Shown here in pieces: positions 28,401 through 35,869 of a stretch of 64,000 nt of DNA. A program made the position numbers and the translations under genes. The stretch's first letter is position 1. Each line of letters begins with the position of its first letter. Under the pieces are notes generated by a model. It was not told the origin of the DNA, ran no database searches, and saw only the letters and a list, made by a program, of their open reading frames with translations. Source of the stretch: Andrena cerasifolii (lineage: Eukaryota; Arthropoda; Insecta; Hymenoptera; Andrenidae); the NCBI RefSeq assembly GCF_050908995.1, contig NC_135119.1, positions 17,670,001 to 17,734,000 of the forward strand, written 5' to 3'.

Positions 28401-30601
28401 TTTGACCCCTTGCTTTACAGTTCTCGTTCTGGTTTTCGTCGTCTACAACAGAAGAAGAGAGTCCCATATCAAGTACCCTGGCCCCGACGATGATGTAAGG
28501 GAAAATATCATCAACTACGATGACGAGGGTGGCGGAGAAGATGACATGACCGCGTTCGATATCACACCACTTCAAATCCCAATTGGTGGCCCGATACCCG
28601 AGATGGGTGGAAAATTGCCACCGTGCAAAGTACCCTGTTAGTTGTTACATCTCATTATTAATCTATACCTACACCACAATTTCAGCTGTTCGGAATTGAA
28701 GGCATTGATGATTCACGCGGAAACATTTTCCAGATACACTGGGGCCGGAGCCAAATGTGGGTATCTTTATAGAAGACCATAAAAAGAGGGCTGACAGTGA
28801 TCCAAACGCACCACCATTCGACGATCTACGAAATTATGCATATGAGGGTGGCGGAAGCATTGCGGGCTCATTGTCATCGTTAGCTTCCGGTACGTATGTA
28901 CAGACTTTCTGTACGCAACACTTCAGTTTTTCTTGATGTAAAAGATCGATTCGGCTTCGGGTCGATAGTAATGTATTTCTACAATAGTCGCATTTAATGA
29001 AAATTAATGCTGGTTTATGAATATAAAGATCGTGGTTTGTTCACAAAATTGAAATATTAAGAAATATTTAATAAGTTTCATAGTTTGTTTAATATCACAC
29101 ACTGTGAGAGCGCTGGAGACTAAGGTGTGTAAAATTGAACAAAGTATGACACTTTTATATTTTAGGAATTGGTTAGTCGTTAGGGGTTACATACATTCTC
29201 GATGCCTAATAATTGATCACATTTGGAATTTTTTTCCTCGAGAAGTGTGAAATAAATCGGAAATTTTATAATTGTATCTTGTTCTTGGGACCTTTATTCG
29301 TATAAACAAATTTATTTGACACACTTTTGTTATATATTGCCGTTCGTTTTCTGCGGTTGCAGCAACCTCTGCACCGAGCAGGGGGGCTCCTTATCAGCAT
29401 GATAACTTCGACAATTTACAACCTTTTTTAATGAACGTTGCGTTCATCTATGCAGAATGACATTCTCTAAGGGCCATCGGGCAAAATTTTTTAATTTGTA
29501 GAAAATAAGAAAATTATTCCATTTTGAAGAAAACAGACGATTCTCTTCTACAATTTCGATCTTTAAATGGTAAAAAAAAATATTAAAAATAATATTTTTT
29601 AAAAAAAATGGCTCGTTGGACCTTAGAAGATGTCATTCTGCATAGATTAACACAAAGTTCATGAAAAACGGTTGTAAATTGGCGAAGTTATGATGCTGAT
29701 AAGGTGGCCCCCTGCTTGGTACAGAGGTTGCTGTAACCGCAGAAAACGAAAGGCAATATATGACAAAAGTGTGTCAAATAAATTTTTTTATATGGACAAA
29801 GGTCCCAAGAACAAAATACAATTATAAAATTTTCGATTTATTTCACACCTCCCGAGAAAAAAATTCCAAAAGCGATGAATCATTAGGCGCTGAGAACGTA
29901 TGTCAGCTCTGAATGAAGACACCATATGATCGATTTAATTTCTTTTTACTCGAGTTATCACGATTTTATTAATTGACGATATAAATCTTTAAATACCTAT
30001 GGTTGTATAAGCCACCAATCAAGGTGTTGACAAGCACATATTGAAAAAATAATGCGTGAGAAGTGGGAACTGTCTTCCTTCCTGCGAACTGTTTCCTTTC
30101 CAGACAAAACGAGAAAGTAGAAACGCACGGTATATGGTCAGACACAGCCTTGGGCTCATAACGGGAATTTACTGTAGTAGAAAGTTATTACTTAAAAAAA
30201 TCATTGTTTCCACTGTGCAACAACAATATACTATCTATTATATTTCCATTACGAATCTAGCCTTGATTATGTGCAATCATTTTACAAACTTAGGTATTTA
30301 AAAGCACAGGTTGCCATTTCGAACAATTCTAATAACATTGGTACTGCCTAAGTGCCCTCCGCCTGTACACCACAAATGCATTTAAAACCAAAAGCTACAG
30401 GAGCCCTTCAGAACGTGAATTCCAATATCTAATAAACAATTCACAGAAAAGGAAGGACAAAGTACCAAAAAAATTCCTCTGACATCAACAGGAACGGACG
30501 ACGAGCAGCACGAGTACGAGTACTTAGGCGCCTGGGGGCCCAGATTCGACAAGCTGGCCGACATGTACGGTCCAGCGGAGGAAAGCGAGGAGGAGGACTA
30601 A
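10315..30601 (+). CDS. CadN: Neural cadherin (N-cadherin), 23 C-terminal-half exons
   Basis: This is a large calcium-dependent adhesion receptor of the neuronal surface; in flies CadN acts in axon targeting and binds the actin cytoskeleton through catenins. Exons listed separately below run from 10315 to the stop codon TAA at 30599-30601. All joints use GT-AG introns and keep phase: 5,084 nt, two bases completing an upstream codon plus 1,694 triplets including the stop. Domains in order: cadherin repeats with seven linker motifs of the (D/N)xNDN type, a membrane-proximal fold, EGF, laminin G, EGF, laminin G, an EGF pair, one membrane helix (LAAILVCLLIIL...), a p120-type EGGGEDD box and a beta-catenin-binding tail (FDDLRNYAYEGGGS, SLSSLAS, WGPRFDKLADMYG). 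The fly protein is about 3,100 residues, so about half lies upstream. I see no second copies of exons such as those spliced alternatively in flies. Confidence 0.97.
13082..13197 (+). CDS. CadN: CadN exon: cadherin repeat core
   Basis: It encodes SRIRYEITSGNVGGAFAV and then GAIYVAGALDYE, the usual mid-repeat strand and LDYE motif. Acceptor TTTTACAG, donor AGG|GTGAGT, ending in phase 0. Confidence 0.92.
13910..14261. mobile_element. TA-flanked MITE in CadN intron
   Basis: Left end GGAGAGACCGGGGC and right end (complement) GAGGAGGCCGGGGC, flanked by TA at 13908-13909 and 14262-14263. The termini match the element at 7147-8022, so both belong to one family. 352 bp, no coding capacity. Confidence 0.75.
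14580..14744 (+). CDS. CadN: CadN exon: repeat end with DVNDNPP linker
   Basis: It reads YELRLTASDNLKENYTT, then VKDVNDNPPVFERPNY and EEDDRTLPKRILG. The exon starts exactly after CCGCAG and ends at GGG|GTAATT; both ends are phase 0. Confidence 0.92.
15362..15640. mobile_element. Element with exact 10-bp target duplication in CadN intron
   Basis: The 10-mer TGGTAAAACG stands at 15352-15361 and again at 15641-15650. Between them the ends are inverted and G/C-rich (CAGAGGCGGATTC left; TGGGCGGTTCC right, complement), with GCGATCGCCCCTATCGCCC near the right end. A 9-10 bp duplication suggests a Mutator-like element, but no transposase supports this. Confidence 0.7.
15733..15840 (+). repeat. Degenerate ~33-bp tandem repeat
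   Basis: Four imperfect units share a core like CAAAAGGGCTTATTTCCA, at about 15733, 15763, 15793 and 15820. Weaker relatives lie near 15147, 15205 and 15265. It is intronic and no function is apparent. Confidence 0.55.
16559..16696 (+). CDS. CadN: CadN exon: cadherin repeat core
   Basis: It encodes VKATDGDKDRPQNIVYFLTG through FDINRTTGDIYVLK. Acceptor CGCACAG. The donor is AAG|GTCTGC, a weak site, but the frame joins directly to PLDRDQPN in the next exon. Confidence 0.9.
16829..17346. mobile_element. Probable hAT-like inverted-repeat element in CadN intron
   Basis: The ends are TAGGGTTTAT and ATAAACCCTA, perfect inverted copies. Interior arms carry AACCGGTT-like and AAAACCG segments in both orientations. 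The flanking 8-mers CCTGCGTC and CACGCGCC agree at only five positions, so the duplication is decayed or the class is wrong. Confidence 0.5.
17658..17844 (+). CDS. CadN: CadN exon: repeat with DINDNAP linker
   Basis: It starts PLDRDQPNGRPQWRF, carries KDINDNAPTF and ends at NVTENGTA plus one base of a Gly codon. Acceptor TCTGCAG, donor GCAG|GTACGG. Confidence 0.93.
18255..18290. repeat. Perfect 36-bp palindrome in CadN intron
   Basis: The half-site TTTGCGTTGATTTATATA is followed directly by its exact complement, with no spacer. It could extrude as a cruciform or be bound by a dimeric protein, but nothing else supports a role. Confidence 0.8.
18775..19008 (+). CDS. CadN: CadN exon: full cadherin repeat core
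   Basis: It encodes GMVVMTMTAVDYDDP, IYSIEKNVIEEETGS and CCLDRERTPDYSIQVVAMDG. The vicinal cysteines before LDRE are notable. Acceptor TTCAG, donor AAGG|GTAAGT, phase 1. Confidence 0.93.
19213..19752. mobile_element. Tc1/mariner-like deletion derivative in CadN intron
   Basis: TA copies at 19211-19212 and 19753-19754 flank inverted ends: TAGAGGGTGGCCAAATTATT on the left and CAGTGGCTGGCCAAATTATT read in from the right. It encloses the transposase remnant at 19387-19554, which ties this inverted-repeat type to the Tc1 family. Confidence 0.8.
19387..19554 (+). pseudogene. Tc1-like transposase C-terminal remnant
   Basis: Inside a CadN intron, a frame ending in TGA at 19552-19554 reads AWQNIPKLQEVATECIESM, then RGRIQAVIKAKGEVTKY. 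This matches the usual end of Tc1-family transposases (W..IP, SM.RR...VI.AKG..TKY). An in-frame stop at 19384-19386 cuts it off upstream and no catalytic DDE region is seen, so it is a decayed fragment within the TA-flanked element 19213-19752. Confidence 0.75.
19950..20122 (+). CDS. CadN: CadN exon: DINDMPP linker
   Basis: It encodes GTGTASIRVKDINDMPPQF and VTVHDEDETNKFQYK. Met replaces the usual Asn in the linker, as in other insect N-cadherins. Acceptor TGTTTAG, donor AAG|GTACCT, phase 0 at the end. Confidence 0.93.
20399..20925. mobile_element. hAT-like palindromic element built of TATTCGAAT repeats
   Basis: The termini TAGGGCTGGGA and TCCCAGCCCTA are perfect inverted copies. They are flanked by an exact 8-bp direct repeat, GTGTCGTC, at 20391-20398 and 20926-20933, which is the hAT-type duplication size. 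Both arms are made of many ATTCGAATA units, so single strands could fold on themselves. It ends 89 bp before the next CadN exon. Confidence 0.85.
21015..21164 (+). CDS. CadN: CadN exon: cadherin repeat core
   Basis: It encodes VIESSGYGADKFTMVRNNDG and SLDYEDQLQSNGFRF, ending VNDK. Acceptor GATAG, donor AAG|GTACGT; phase 0 at both ends. The separating intron to the next exon is only 125 bp. Confidence 0.92.
21290..21595 (+). CDS. CadN: CadN exon: DINDNQP linker and next repeat
   Basis: It encodes GEDNDNDKYHVAYSW, KLRDINDNQPQFEKAN, FKATDPDQGGKSKV and SLDREETPRHQ. Acceptor TATCCAG, donor CAG|GTAAGT, phase 0. The downstream 1.26-kb intron shows no second version of this exon. Confidence 0.93.
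22752..22796. repeat. Fragment of piggyBac-like MITE end
   Basis: The segment with GGCCCAGTGTGATAACCGAG matches the right end of the TTAA element at 9425-9706 (GACCCAGTGTGAC... and CAACCGAGG). No matching left end with a clean duplication was found, so this is a partial copy just upstream of a CadN exon. Confidence 0.45.
22858..23131 (+). CDS. CadN: CadN exon: DINDNPP linker, last full repeats
   Basis: It encodes VKILAIDDGIPPKTATATL, VIVHDINDNPPRFLKDYRP, the acidic run ATDDDDRSK and FKVESDN. Acceptor TTCTAG, donor ACA|GTAAGT, phase 1. Confidence 0.93.
23226..23434 (+). CDS. CadN: CadN exon: last linker (GDINDNK)
   Basis: It encodes KGANGDGMAIVSSLRSFNRE, MDSGTPSMSGTSTLTV and IIGDINDNKMQPGSKDIFVY. 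It ends Asn-Tyr-Ala at a GTACGT donor. Acceptor CTTCAG. Confidence 0.9.
23787..24119 (+). CDS. CadN: CadN exon: membrane-proximal extracellular fold
   Basis: It reads GQSPDTEIGRVYVYDLDDWD, then GRYHLRFKVYDRKHTQTDVP and EDFIRVWDYK. This is the conserved region after the last cadherin repeat in non-chordate classic cadherins. Acceptor CGACAG, donor AAG|GTGAGC, phase 0. Confidence 0.93.
24206..24412 (+). CDS. CadN: CadN exon: membrane-proximal extracellular fold, second part
   Basis: It encodes SQTLSRSKAELFREKLAHLL, NVDVFSVQLRR and HGSPYYKPVRLNGIVLMHRE. Acceptor TTTTCAG, donor GAG|GTGAAC, phase 0. The intron before it is only 86 bp. Confidence 0.92.
24954..25225 (+). CDS. CadN: CadN exon: cysteine-rich segment and start of EGF domain 1
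   Basis: It encodes IEKEVGINITMVGIDECYYE, CEGSCTNTL, and the EGF start CRSSPCYNGGRCVEGRFG. Acceptor TGCCTAG, donor TC|GTGAGT, phase 2; the Ser codon is completed in the next exon. Confidence 0.93.
25309..25514 (+). CDS. CadN: CadN exon: end of EGF 1, start of laminin G 1
   Basis: It begins CQCPAGYNGPRCQQ, closing the EGF domain, and then enters laminin G with RSFRGNGWAWYPALEMCD and KKSDGLLLYNGP. Acceptor GCGCAG, donor CTG|GTGAGT, phase 1. Confidence 0.93.
25738..25880 (+). CDS. CadN: CadN exon: laminin G 1
   Basis: It encodes FISVELERGIPRLLIDFGSG and LDDGEWHRLDIFWNTE, standard laminin-G strands. The donor GAG|GTCAGA is weak but the frame continues cleanly into the next exon. Confidence 0.92.
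26035..26646 (+). CDS. CadN: CadN exon: end of laminin G 1, EGF 2, start of laminin G 2
   Basis: The longest exon (204 codons, GC-rich). It contains the calcium/cysteine end of laminin G 1 (KGFDGCIKNLFHNSKLYD), EGF 2 (CWEHGTCVGS, CQCNPGWTGPGC) and the first strands of laminin G 2 (SYIKYALSFEPD, SDQHNREYAILE). Acceptor CTTTCAG, donor GAG|GTGAGT; phase 0 at both ends. Confidence 0.95.
27047..27347 (+). CDS. CadN: CadN exon: laminin G 2
   Basis: It encodes IKDSRLHFRYNLNSLRTEER, VDDGQWHTVRVSRYGSAATL, and WLLVDKQEGVYAGGKAEY, ending DYQK. Acceptor TTGCAG, donor AAAG|GTAAAC, phase 1. Confidence 0.94.
27564..27753 (+). CDS. CadN: CadN exon: end of laminin G 2 and EGF-like 3
   Basis: It encodes GCLDDIRLEGKHLPLPP, the closing segment of laminin G 2, and cysteine-rich CPSNKPCANVICHDPFECID. 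Acceptor ACTCAG, donor AC|GTGAGT, phase 2. Confidence 0.93.
27835..28076 (+). CDS. CadN: CadN exon: EGF 4 and most of the membrane helix
   Basis: It encodes DKNECIDYPCLHGGTCIN (calcium-binding EGF type), CICPDGFWGENCELIQEG and the start of the membrane helix, MGALAAILVCLLIIL. The donor CTCG|GTGAGT splits the helix between two exons, phase 1. Confidence 0.94.
28421..28636 (+). CDS. CadN: CadN exon: end of membrane helix and juxtamembrane tail
   Basis: It starts VLVLVFVVYNRRRESHIKYP, ending the helix and its stop-transfer arginines, then carries NYDDEGGGEDDMTAFD, matching the p120-catenin-binding box of classic cadherins. I chose the donor CCCT|GTTAGT at 28637 because it keeps phase 1 and gives Tyr-Thr-Leu at the joint. 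GATGG|GTGGAA at 28607 is a phase-compatible but poorer alternative that would remove ten residues. Confidence 0.87.
28734..28889 (+). CDS. CadN: CadN exon: beta-catenin-binding region
   Basis: It encodes GPEPNVGIFIEDHKKRAD and FDDLRNYAYEGGGSIAGS followed by LSSLAS, the serine-rich catenin-binding core of classic cadherin tails. Acceptor TTTTCCAG, donor CCG|GTACGT, phase 1. Confidence 0.94.
29185..29910. repeat. Large fold-back element in the last CadN intron
   Basis: About 325 bp of left arm (from 29185) pairs with about 320 bp of right arm (to 29910) with scattered mismatches: for example GCCTAATAATTGAT against its complement near 29876, and AACCTCTGCACCGAGCAGG against its complement near 29720. 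A loop lies near 29515-29585. The ends are too decayed to name a target duplication, so its transposon class is open. Confidence 0.7.
30492..30601 (+). CDS. CadN: CadN last coding exon
   Basis: It encodes GTDDEQHEYEYLGAWG and PRFDKLADMYG, the conserved end of the catenin-binding region, then a short acidic end PAEESEEED before TAA. Acceptor ATCAACAG. The acidic terminus differs from the fly ending as I recall it. Confidence 0.93.
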
Positions 30602-33600
30602 AACGCGCCAAAGAGCTCCCCAGAATCTCTAAGCTCACACGATCTCACGCACACCTGGGAAACGTAGTGTCCGTGTGACCTTGAAATGGGCGAGGAAGCA
30701 CGAGAGGGGCTGTCCCCCAAAGAACGCGAGTTCGAACAAACTTTCCGCGGGCAGCCTCGCGAAGACAGAATGGAGAAAGGATGCCCGAAGAGCGAAACGA
30801 GATCCGCGCCCGTTGGAGTGGTGTTTTCGTTACTCAAGAGCAAGAAAAGACGTTAAATTTCGTTTACCAATCGTCGAGCACGTCCACGTCGCGGGGCCGT
30901 TTTCGGCGCGCGTGACCGTACATCATGCGCGATTCGCGCCCGCAGACAACGACGGGATCTTCGTGCAGGGCACGCGGCAACCGCAGCATTCGTTCGCCAC
31001 CCTTCCCGCCCCCCTCCTAACCAACGAGAGGCCAAATGGCCTTCCCAACAACGGTGATCTCAGCAAAGAGCTTTCTCAACACCCCCTGCTGCCCTGTCGC
31101 GTCACGAACGTTGCTGCAATAGATCGGTCGAGTCGCGGCCAGCCGTCAGGCGAATCGCGAGTGGCGCGGTCTACCCGCGAGAAGGGTGCATACCTAACCT
31201 GTATAGCACGGTACGCGTATACGTAGTGAATTCGCGTGTGTGTACCAACACGTGAGACTTTTCTATTAATAAAAAATAAAAACAAAATAAATCTATATAT
31301 ATATTATATATACGATCTATTATTTTTAGTCACAGTCATAGTTACTATTTATCGGTACCAAACGGCGCCGACGTCACGGTACTCGCTCGGTGAATCGCCG
31401 TCGGGCGCGACACCATCGGACTTCACCATCACGACTCAACTCGTCAAACGTTTAACTACTGCCAGCATCATTGTCGCGCAAGCGCGTTATTCGTTCCGTT
31501 TCCATCGACGGCCACGCGAACACGCGGCCCCGTCGTGTTTTATGGGCATTTCTCGTTTCACCCCCGACCCGTCCCCCATTTGCCGCGGTTCTTCTGTTGT
31601 ATCATAGCAGTGAAGCTCCGGCGCGACTTTTGCGTTCCCCCCGGCGAACGCGCAGCGACCCCCTCGGCTCCCCGTGTCACGCGGGCTTCGTGTATCGTTG
31701 TTCAGTGTAAACTATCCTGTGAAACGGCACATTCGCGACGCCTTCCTCGTTCGCGTGCACGCGAACGATCCTACCGTAATGCGGTCTGTCGTGCTAGAAG
31801 TTATTCAGATCACCCGAGTTTATCTACTGTTCCGTGAGTCGAGAAAGCCATCCTCATCGTTGTCTCTAATCGTCACCCGTCACCGCCATCCTCATTACTG
31901 ATTGATAGTATTATTATTGACATTACGAAATATATATATATATATATATATTATAAATATGGATTTATAAATAAATAAATATATAAATATAAATAAAAAT
32001 AAATAAATATATATAAATAGAAAGAGAGAGAAGCGCAAAGTGGAGAACAAAAAGGGTACAGCGACGTGGAGTGCACGAAAGTCCGCGAGAACAAAGAGAG
32101 TTACCGCGCGCGTATGTAATTATTATAATTAATATTATATAATAGCGATATAAATATAAATATATATATACATACTATACATGTACACACTATATATGTA
32201 TATATATATGTATACGAAAGAAAGAACACAGACGAAGGCACGTAAAGCGACGGTTAAAAAGCAAAAAAAAAAAAATGGAGAAAGAAACGAAAGAAAGAAT
32301 AGTAGCGCGAGATACGAGAGCCGGCTGTCGGGAAAAGCTCACGGTTCAAGTTCTCGATATAGTATTAATATTTATTTTCTGTCAATATCGAGCCGGCCGG
32401 GATTCTCGAATTAAATATAAAGAGGAACGGATGGAAACGATCGACGAGAGCGAATGGGAATGGGGCACGGACGTGGTCCTCTCTTTGCTGGGGCTCGGCG
32501 CTCCGGTCAGGCGCGACGCTCGAACGAACGAAGCTCGCGCCGCCCACGGCGAGAGAACAGCGATCCCCCATGCGCGTGTCTCGACTGATTTGTAAAATTC
32601 TCTACGGAAATATTAATAGTCAATTTATCGGTTAGGCAGGCGAGGCCCCGTCGGATCGGGTGATCCGGGCGTAGTATAAGCACTTGTACGAATATTGTAA
32701 GTAACATGTATCACGGCATGCCGGCGCCGGCCGTACTGCGCCGCGCCCGGCGCCGCGCATCTCTGTATAATTGTCCTACCGATTGTCGTCTTGCGTATCG
32801 TTCACCCGGCGAATTTGTGATATTACGTTTCCCCGCGGCCATCACCTTCGACGTGCGCCCGCACGCTCGTTCCTCGCGAACTCCGCGAATACCGACAAAC
32901 GCGTCGATGCCCTCCCCCGCCACCCTTCTTTACTTTGCGCCGGTATCTGCTAGTCCCTTTTCAATTCCAGGCATCGAGACGGCAATACTCTTTGCGCGCG
33001 CGCCGTTTTTTTCTCGGGAGTCCAAACACGCGGGAGTTCTTATAAACGCAGAGCTTCAAGAACGTCGAATATGGACAGTGGAACTGCGAGGGTCGTGGGA
33101 CTTCAATGGGAGAGCTGAGGATTCGACTCTGGTAATTTGACTCTTCCAGGATAGTTTGTAGAGTGTAGATATTTGTGGGTGGATTCGTTTTCAATTATGT
33201 ATATTGCTCTTTGTTCTATGCGATAGCGTTGCGGTTTTACTGTATCGATAGAGGAATATTTTACTACGGTAAATTGGTCGGTGGTTGCATCGAAATAGGG
33301 CTCATCGGTTCCCGGCGTCGTCGGGTCGACGTTTCTCGGCGTTAGCGGGGTACAGAAGTTGAATTGGCGCGCCTCATTCTATCCACCGTCCTCCTTCCTA
33401 CCACACTCTTTCGTTTCTCCGGCCATTCCTATCGATTTCACGTCGACTTCACCCCCGCCAAGTAGATTCTAAGCAGAGACAGTATTCAACGGACTGGCGT
33501 TTGTAGGAGGACGAACGATTTATCGTTGAGTAACTGATAATAAGTTGTGCAGCGCCGCGCGTTCATGTGCGTATGTGTGCGTGTGTGTGTGTGCAGTGGC
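30602..33600 (+). other. CadN: CpG-rich stretch: probable CadN 3' UTR and beyond
   Basis: No homologous protein is recognised here, and the open frames are long because the DNA is GC-rich, so I do not call them genes. Three overlapping AATAAA signals at 31268-31291 would give a 3' UTR of roughly 700 nt; a much later AATAAA at 36784-36789 allows a longer one. Unusually for this window, CpG-rich blocks continue at 31360-31720, 32440-32570 and 32640-33480. A TA microsatellite lies at 31930-31952. Confidence 0.45.
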
Positions 33601-35688
33601 AATTAACGGTTTGGCGCGCGATTGTTTCGCGATCGACCCTTGGATTCTTGGAGATTGGCTTTGTGGGAGGAGAAATGACAGAAAGGCCAGAAATATTGGA
33701 GGGTATTCATTTTAAGTGATTCTTTGCCTGGTGTTAATAATTAATTTAAATTATCTCGACGACTCGTTCGGAGGAAAATTCATTTAACACCGTCGATTGT
33801 GTTATTTAATTTAAGTCAAAAATCATTTTAAATTTCTACTTGAATATTCTTCTGAAAAACGGAATTAAACTCTGCCACGTCAATGTAAAAGTTTCGTCGC
33901 TGAGGGTGGAAAAAACGAAGAAACGTGGATTGCATTGCGCAACGATACTTAAATAATATACGAACATACGAATTATGCTGTAATTGATAAGCCTGTGACG
34001 TTCACTATGGTTTCGCAACGCCAGATAAATTCAGTTAACGCCCTTTACGCAAAGTCGACCTCCGAGATTTCTTCTCTAATAAGCGTAATCGAATCTCGAA
34101 TGTAATTCGGCGAGCCACGAAAAAATGTCCAGTCCATTCGCTCGACCTAGGCACCTCGAAGCACTATCGCTTGTCAGTGACAAGGGATACCACACTTTAC
34201 GGACCGCCCTTGACGCATTACGACGCTAAATTTCATTTAAAAACATCCCCTATCCCCGTCGAAATAACGGAACGAAATTAAATTGTAATGAACTTAGCAA
34301 ATTCTCATTATTTATGGAGAATCAACGGAATCGCCTTTCATTTAACCAGCAATTCATAAGATAAAGAAAGTTAAAGAAAGTCGCGCTGATTTGGAGCCGC
34401 AGCCTCGTGAAACGGACTAAAATTCTTCGAAATATCTTTATGAAAAGTAACGCAGTCCGTAAGGTGTAAACGAAATTTCGTTAGTCACAACGCTAACGAA
34501 CCAGACTATATAACAATGGAACTATGTAACATCCATAGCGCAGTAACGTCTGTCCGAATCGATCGGAAGACTACGCGTTGCAGTTTCGCGCTCGACGGAA
34601 AGTAGGCACTCGCTTCCGAAGTGTGGCGTTTGAAAAGGAAGAGAAATTGTAACAGGGAGCGCGCGAAGGATCGAGCGTAAGAGGAGGGAAGAAAGCATTG
34701 CGAACGAAAGCGTTCCTCACACTCATTCCACAAGATCATCCTCGCGGTTGGTCGGGACAGCCATTATTTTTAAGGATCCGAAGCTCAAGGAATCTTCATT
34801 CTCTTCCTTCCTTCTGTTCTCCGCGGCATCCTCTTCGGTATGGTACTGATTAGCGTAAGGAAAGCAACAATCGGTATTATAAATTAACGGATGCCTATAA
34901 GTTTTTGTAATACTCTTTTTATTCGGACTTATCGATCGCGGTGAATACGCACCCCTTTTAAACAGAGGAAATAACGAGGCTTCTCCTGCGCGTTGCAGAA
35001 CCTCGGGGCGCGCGAATGCGTGACGTGTAAACGGAGTCAGAAAGTGGAGCCTGTAAATTTTTTTAGAATAATTAATTGTGAATATTTAACACTTTTTCCT
35101 TTTAACAATTACAGCGCATCCATCTTTGAGGTGGCACTTTTCATTAAGAATATTCTGCGATCAGATGATTCGATCATTTAAAGGTACGCGAATTTATTAC
35201 AGCAGGCAAACCTGTAACTGGCTCAGAGAACACATTAAGATCGATTTAATATTAGATATTTCTTTTAACAATACCATTTTTACCATACACGGCACACGAA
35301 TTCTCTAAGGATCGACTTGTAACCGTCGAGCTTGATCTAACGATCAAATGTTTACCGCCGAGCGATCGGTATTAATTTAAGTGTACGCTCTTCGAGTCTA
35401 CGCGGCTCATTTTTTTTTTTACCGACAAGCGAGTTCTCGTCCGAAAAGGAAGTAGGTATCGAGAAGCGAGTGAACGAAAGACGGAAACGTACTTATCTTA
35501 CCTCGAACAGATCCCGTCGCTCTGGGCGAGGAAACGGCGAAAGAAAATTCCATTTTCCTGGCCGAGGCGCGCGATCGAAGGAAGAACGAAGAACGTGGCG
35601 CGCGGTGAAAGTGGCGGCCACGCAAAGCTCATCCTACAACATATCTGTAAACTTTTTCTAAGCACTGCCTGATCGTGCACAAAAGACA

Positions 35689-35720
35689 CAAGGGCGCGGC
35701 TAGTTGAGCCCGCGCCCTTG
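35689..35720. repeat. Perfect 11-bp GC-rich hairpin
   Basis: CAAGGGCGCGG (35689-35699) and its exact complement CCGCGCCCTTG (35710-35720) are separated by ten bases. It would form a stable RNA stem if transcribed. No known RNA family is recognised. Confidence 0.7.
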
Positions 35721-35837
35721 GTATAACTACGATTAAAAATCGGCGCGATTGATTTTACAACGGCACTAGTCCATCTCGTCGAAGCTCAACGACGACAGAA
35801 TTCTTTTCCCGCGAGCTCGAACCCTTTCTAACTTTCT

Positions 35838-35842
<5 letters not shown>

Positions 35843-35869
<27 letters not shown>
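35843..35869 (+). repeat. CT dinucleotide microsatellite
   Basis: An uninterrupted run of about 13 CT units. Confidence 0.9.

Noticed and set aside
30675..31226. 183-codon forward open frame just after CadN
   Set aside because: It lies in GC-rich DNA where stop codons are rare, has no recognisable domain, and sits where the CadN 3' UTR is expected.
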